Assembly: GCA_003161535.1 (NCBI GenBank)
Contig: PMOM01000086.1
Span: forward strand, 1-9,004
Source of the DNA: Caulobacteraceae bacterium
GTDB taxonomy: Bacteria; Pseudomonadota; Alphaproteobacteria; Caulobacterales; Caulobacteraceae
Length of the DNA stretch: 9,004 bases
Direction of reading: 5' to 3'
The notes beneath the pieces are model-generated. The model did not search any database. It saw only the letters and a list, made by a program, of their open reading frames with translations, and had not been told where the DNA came from. Positions 6,151 through 9,004 of this stretch are shown piece after piece; the stretch's first letter is position 1, and the number at the start of each line of letters is the position of its first letter. The position numbers and the translations under genes were made by a program.

Positions 6151-8997
6151 CTAAGTAAGGCCCGGCCCGACATGCCGCGCGGTCGCTTCGATGGCTTCCA
6201 CCAGGCTGACCCGTTCCAGGCGCGCCCCCAAGGGCAGGCCCGAAAACAGCCGCGTGGGCGCCGCCGCGTCGAGCACGACGAAAACGCCCTTGTCGTCCGC
6301 CCGCCGGATCAGCCGCCCAAAAGCCTGGGCGATCCGCCCGCGGGCCAGGGTGTCGTCATAGGTCTTGCCGCCGAACCTGCCGCGACGGGCCTTGTGCAGA
6401 ATATCGGGCCTGGGCCACGGCACCCGGTCGAAAATCAGCAGCCTCAAGGAGCGGCCGGGCACATCCACCCCGTCTCGCACCGCGTCGGTGCCCAGCAGGC
6501 ACGAATCCGTCTCGACGCGGAAGATGTCCACCAGGGCGCCGACCTCCAGCGGATCGACGTGTTGCGCCAGAAGCGCCAGGCCTCTGTCCGCCAGGGGCGC
6601 GGCGATCTTGTCATGCACCGCGCGCAGCCGGCGGATGGCGGTGAACAGGCCAAGCCCGCCGCCGCCCGCGGCAAGAAAGAGCTCCCGCATCGCCGCCGCC
6701 ACTTGGCGCGGATCGTCTCGGCCAACGTCGGTGACCACCAAAGCCAGGGCGTTGGCCCCATAGTCAAACGGCGAGGCGAGCCGAAGGGTCTTGGGGCGGT
6801 CGAGCAGTCGCGACGCGCCCGTACGCACTTCCGCCAGGGCGAAGGGATCGATCAGGGTGCCGTCGGCGAGGGTCGCGCTGGTCACCAGGATGCCATGGGC
6901 CGGCGCGATCACCGCCGCGGTCAGCGGTTCGGTGGGATCGACCCAATGGCGGCGACAGGCCGCGTCCACCACCCGCCCAAAGAGGAAAGTGGCGTCGAAC
7001 CAATCGACAAAGTCGGGATCGTCCTGAGCGTTCTCATCGATGGCTGTGAGCATTGCGCGCCAGGCCGGCAGGATCATCCGCGCCCGCCGGTCGAGACCGC
7101 GCAGGGCCCCTTCGATCCGCGCCCGCTCGACGGCGCCCAGGGTGTCGGCCTCTTCGTCGAGCACCGCCTCGAGCTGCCTGGCCAGATTGAGCAGCGGCCC
7201 TTCGACGTCGCTTAATACGTCGGCGGCGGCGCGGGCCGTCTCGCGGACCCGCTCCAGGGCTGGCCTGGCGGCGCATTCCATCCCCACCTCCGAGGGCCCC
7301 GATCGGGCGTGCAGCTGCTCGAGTATGGCCGCCAGGAAAGCTTCAATGGGACCGATGGGGCTGATCTCGCCAGTCCCCGGGGCGATGCGGCCGGACCAGC
7401 CTTCGCCTGGCAGGGCGGCGGCGGCGCGCACCGCGTCAAGCAAGGCCTGGCGGGACTCCTCGCGCTCGCCCAGCACGTCAATCAGGCGCATCTCCAGGCC
7501 CCGGCCCCGCCGGCCCCGGCCTTCGGGGCCGCGAATCCAGCGGCGCATCTCGGCGGCCTCGGCTCCCGAGAGAGCCGCGGCGAAGGCGCTGTCGGCGGCA
7601 TCGAACAGATGATGGCCCTCGTCGAACACGATCCGCCGCAGTTGGGTGGTTTCCACATCGCTTGCCTGCCCGCGCGCCGCCCGCGCCCCATCGAAGGCCG
7701 CCTGCGTGAGCACCAGAGCGTGATTGGCGATGACCAGATCGGCGCTCTTGGAGGCGCGCACCGCCTTTTCGATAAAGCAGGCGCGGTAGTGCGCGCAGCC
7801 GGCGTGCACGCATTCGCCCCGGCGATCGACGAGATTGGCCGCGCCGGCCTGGGCCGCGGGACTGATGTTGAAGAGAGTCGGCAGCCAGGCGGGAAAATCG
7901 CCGCCGGTCATGTCGCCGTCGCGGCTGGCGGCGATCCAGCGCGCCGCCAGGACCAGGCCGATCAAGTCTGCGCCACCCAGCCGCGCCGCGTTCGCCGCCT
8001 CCTGGAAATTCAGCAGGCAGAGATAGTTTTCCCGGCCCTTGCGCACCACCGCCTTGCGCGCGCGGACGGCCGGATCGGGGAACAGCGCCTGGCTCTCGCG
8101 CTCGATTTGGCGCTGCAGGGCGCGGGTATAGGTTGATATCCATACCGCCGGACCGTTCGCCTCGGCCCACAGGGACGCCGAGGCCAGATACCCCAGGGTC
8201 TTGCCGATCCCCGTGCCCGCCTCGGCCAGCATCATCATCGGCTCGCCCTCTTTCTCCCGCGGCTGGAAGGCGTGGGTGGTGGCGGCGGCGAACACGGCCT
8301 GGGCGGGCCGCGCCTCGGTAAGCCCCGAGCGCTCCAAAAGTTGCGCCAGGCGCGCGGCGGCGGCGGTCGGATCGATGGGCTTTGAACCGGCCTCGCCCGG
8401 CGGCGCCTGGTCCTCCCACTCGGCGATGTGATTCCACACGTCCAGCCCGTCGCCCCGCCAAGGCCGCCCCAGCGGGGCTGAGCGCAGGGCGCCGATCACG
8501 CAGCCGGCCCAGGACCAACCGGCCCGGCCAAGCGTCTCGGCCTGGGCGAGGGCCTCTTCGCGGCTCGGCGTCGGCGCGGCGGCGAGCTCGGCGAGCAGGA
8601 GCTTGGCGACGGCATGGAGAGCCACGGCCTGAGTGGGCAGTTCCTTCGGATCGGCCAGATGCATGGCCAGCGCCAGCCCGGCCGCCGACGGCGCGCAGAA
8701 GCGGGCCGGCCGAACGAAGGCGAACAGCTCCAGCACATCGAAGAGGCGGCTCGAACGCGGAGGCGGCGGCAGATCCAGCCGTCGCGCGGTCATCGCCGCG
8801 TGCGCCACTAGCACCGGACCGGCTTCGAACAGCGCCCGCGCCTCGCTCGCCGACGCCAGCCGCTCCCCGGCCCCATCGGCCACGGCGACGCGACCCCCCG
8901 GCGCCGCCACCAGGGCCGTGGCGAGATCGACAGAGGGGGTCAGGGCGTTCACCGCGCCATTGGTAGCCGATACAGGCGCGAAACGTAACGGGAACAT
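6151..8997 (-). CDS. DinG/XPD-type Fe-S ATP-dependent DNA helicase with exonuclease-like N-terminus
   Basis: 948-residue superfamily 2 helicase of the XPD/DinG/YoaA group, which unwinds DNA 5' to 3' and removes R-loops, D-loops or replication blocks. Helicase motifs in order: Walker A EAGTGIGKT 259-267; STYTRALQ 288-295; four cysteines expected to bind a [4Fe-4S] cluster, Cys327, Cys396, Cys401 and Cys407; IANHALV 423-429; DEGH 459-462 (a DEAH variant); a long helical insert of about 475-690 in the Arch-domain position; TSATL 706-710; GTDAVRDGVDVPG 836-848; and QAFGRLIRR 891-899. All ATPase motifs look intact. Residues 1-235 resemble a DEDD exonuclease domain without its acidic residues (LVAHAA 63-68, FDVLELFAFVRPARF 86-100). 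DinG-like proteins of Gram-positive bacteria carry a comparable fused exonuclease. An in-frame TGA directly precedes ATG 8997, so that is the earliest start; GTG at residue 16 is an alternative. Only 7 bases lie upstream, so promoter and ribosome site are not visible. Confidence 0.94.
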   Translation of the reverse strand: MFPLRFAPVSATNGAVNALTPSVDLATALVAAPGGRVAVADGAGERLASASEARALFEAGPVLVAHAAMTARRLDLPPPPRSSRLFDVLELFAFVRPARFCAPSAAGLALAMHLADPKELPTQAVALHAVAKLLLAELAAAPTPSREEALAQAETLGRAGWSWAGCVIGALRSAPLGRPWRGDGLDVWNHIAEWEDQAPPGEAGSKPIDPTAAAARLAQLLERSGLTEARPAQAVFAAATTHAFQPREKEGEPMMMLAEAGTGIGKTLGYLASASLWAEANGPAVWISTYTRALQRQIERESQALFPDPAVRARKAVVRKGRENYLCLLNFQEAANAARLGGADLIGLVLAARWIAASRDGDMTGGDFPAWLPTLFNISPAAQAGAANLVDRRGECVHAGCAHYRACFIEKAVRASKSADLVIANHALVLTQAAFDGARAARGQASDVETTQLRRIVFDEGHHLFDAADSAFAAALSGAEAAEMRRWIRGPEGRGRRGRGLEMRLIDVLGEREESRQALLDAVRAAAALPGEGWSGRIAPGTGEISPIGPIEAFLAAILEQLHARSGPSEVGMECAARPALERVRETARAAADVLSDVEGPLLNLARQLEAVLDEEADTLGAVERARIEGALRGLDRRARMILPAWRAMLTAIDENAQDDPDFVDWFDATFLFGRVVDAACRRHWVDPTEPLTAAVIAPAHGILVTSATLADGTLIDPFALAEVRTGASRLLDRPKTLRLASPFDYGANALALVVTDVGRDDPRQVAAAMRELFLAAGGGGLGLFTAIRRLRAVHDKIAAPLADRGLALLAQHVDPLEVGALVDIFRVETDSCLLGTDAVRDGVDVPGRSLRLLIFDRVPWPRPDILHKARRGRFGGKTYDDTLARGRIAQAFGRLIRRADDKGVFVVLDAAAPTRLFSGLPLGARLERVSLVEAIEATARHVGPGLT

Positions 8998-9004
8998 TCA
9001 TTGC

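Noticed and set aside
6045..6173. 43-residue N-terminal extension of the SRPBCC protein
   Set aside because: It overlaps the helicase stop, has no ribosome site at either ATG, and buries a good signal peptide that begins after a strong Shine-Dalgarno sequence.
6172..7215. Plus-strand open frame of 347 codons opposite the helicase C-terminal motor domain
   Set aside because: Antisense to conserved helicase motifs V and VI; Arg/Gln/Gly-rich with no domain.
7478..9001. Minus-strand open frame of 507 codons inside the helicase gene in another frame
   Set aside because: The product is dominated by Arg, Gly and Ala, while the overlapping frame carries complete helicase motifs and Fe-S cysteines. 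It is a frame shadow.
1..9004. CRISPR arrays, tRNA genes, insertion sequences, phage or toxin-antitoxin genes
   Set aside because: No regularly spaced direct repeats, no cloverleaf with TTCRANY-type T-loop, no terminal inverted repeats with a transposase, and no phage-like protein were seen on either strand. Intergenic gaps are all about 110 bp or less.

Overview
The window looks like ordinary chromosome from a GC-rich alphaproteobacterium. Caulobacterales (Caulobacter or Phenylobacterium type) is the best guess. The reasons are a G+C content near two thirds by eye, dense gene packing, TTG starts, TGA/TAG stops, promoter-like pairs that resemble the Caulobacter housekeeping consensus (TTGACGS, 10-14 nt, GCTANAWC), and a RlmN, DUF2059, SRPBCC and DinG-like set of alphaproteobacterial character. 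This placement is inference from style and was not tested by a search.

Layout from left to right. The 5' part of a membrane fatty acid desaturase runs off the left edge on the minus strand (1-704). Behind it, on the same strand, lies a zinc-independent NADPH:quinone reductase of the medium-chain dehydrogenase superfamily (798-1796). A 79-bp divergent spacer separates this from a plus-strand isoaspartyl peptidase/type III asparaginase (1876-2751). That gene converges, with only 7 bp between stops, on a minus-strand pair: a DUF2059 secreted protein (3613-4176) followed by a crotonase-family enzyme (2759-3565). A 90-bp divergent spacer then leads to plus-strand rlmN (4267-5442). RlmN's stop overlaps the stop of a minus-strand secreted SRPBCC-fold protein (5439-6044) through a shared CTAG. 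The right third is a large minus-strand XPD/DinG-type iron-sulfur helicase (6151-8997) with a degenerate exonuclease-like N-terminal region.

The genes do not form one obvious pathway. The desaturase, quinone reductase and crotonase could all serve lipid or acyl-CoA metabolism. RlmN modifies RNA, the helicase is a DNA-repair type enzyme, and the isoaspartyl peptidase handles damaged or isomerised peptides. Two proteins (DUF2059, SRPBCC) carry signal peptides and probably act in the periplasm.

I see no tRNA, rRNA, CRISPR array, insertion sequence, phage gene or toxin-antitoxin pair, and no convincing undescribed system. The best points for a second look are the crotonase lacking one of its two catalytic glutamates, the dead exonuclease-like domain on the helicase, the non-ATG starts of rlmN and the SRPBCC gene, and a possible leaderless promoter for the desaturase.
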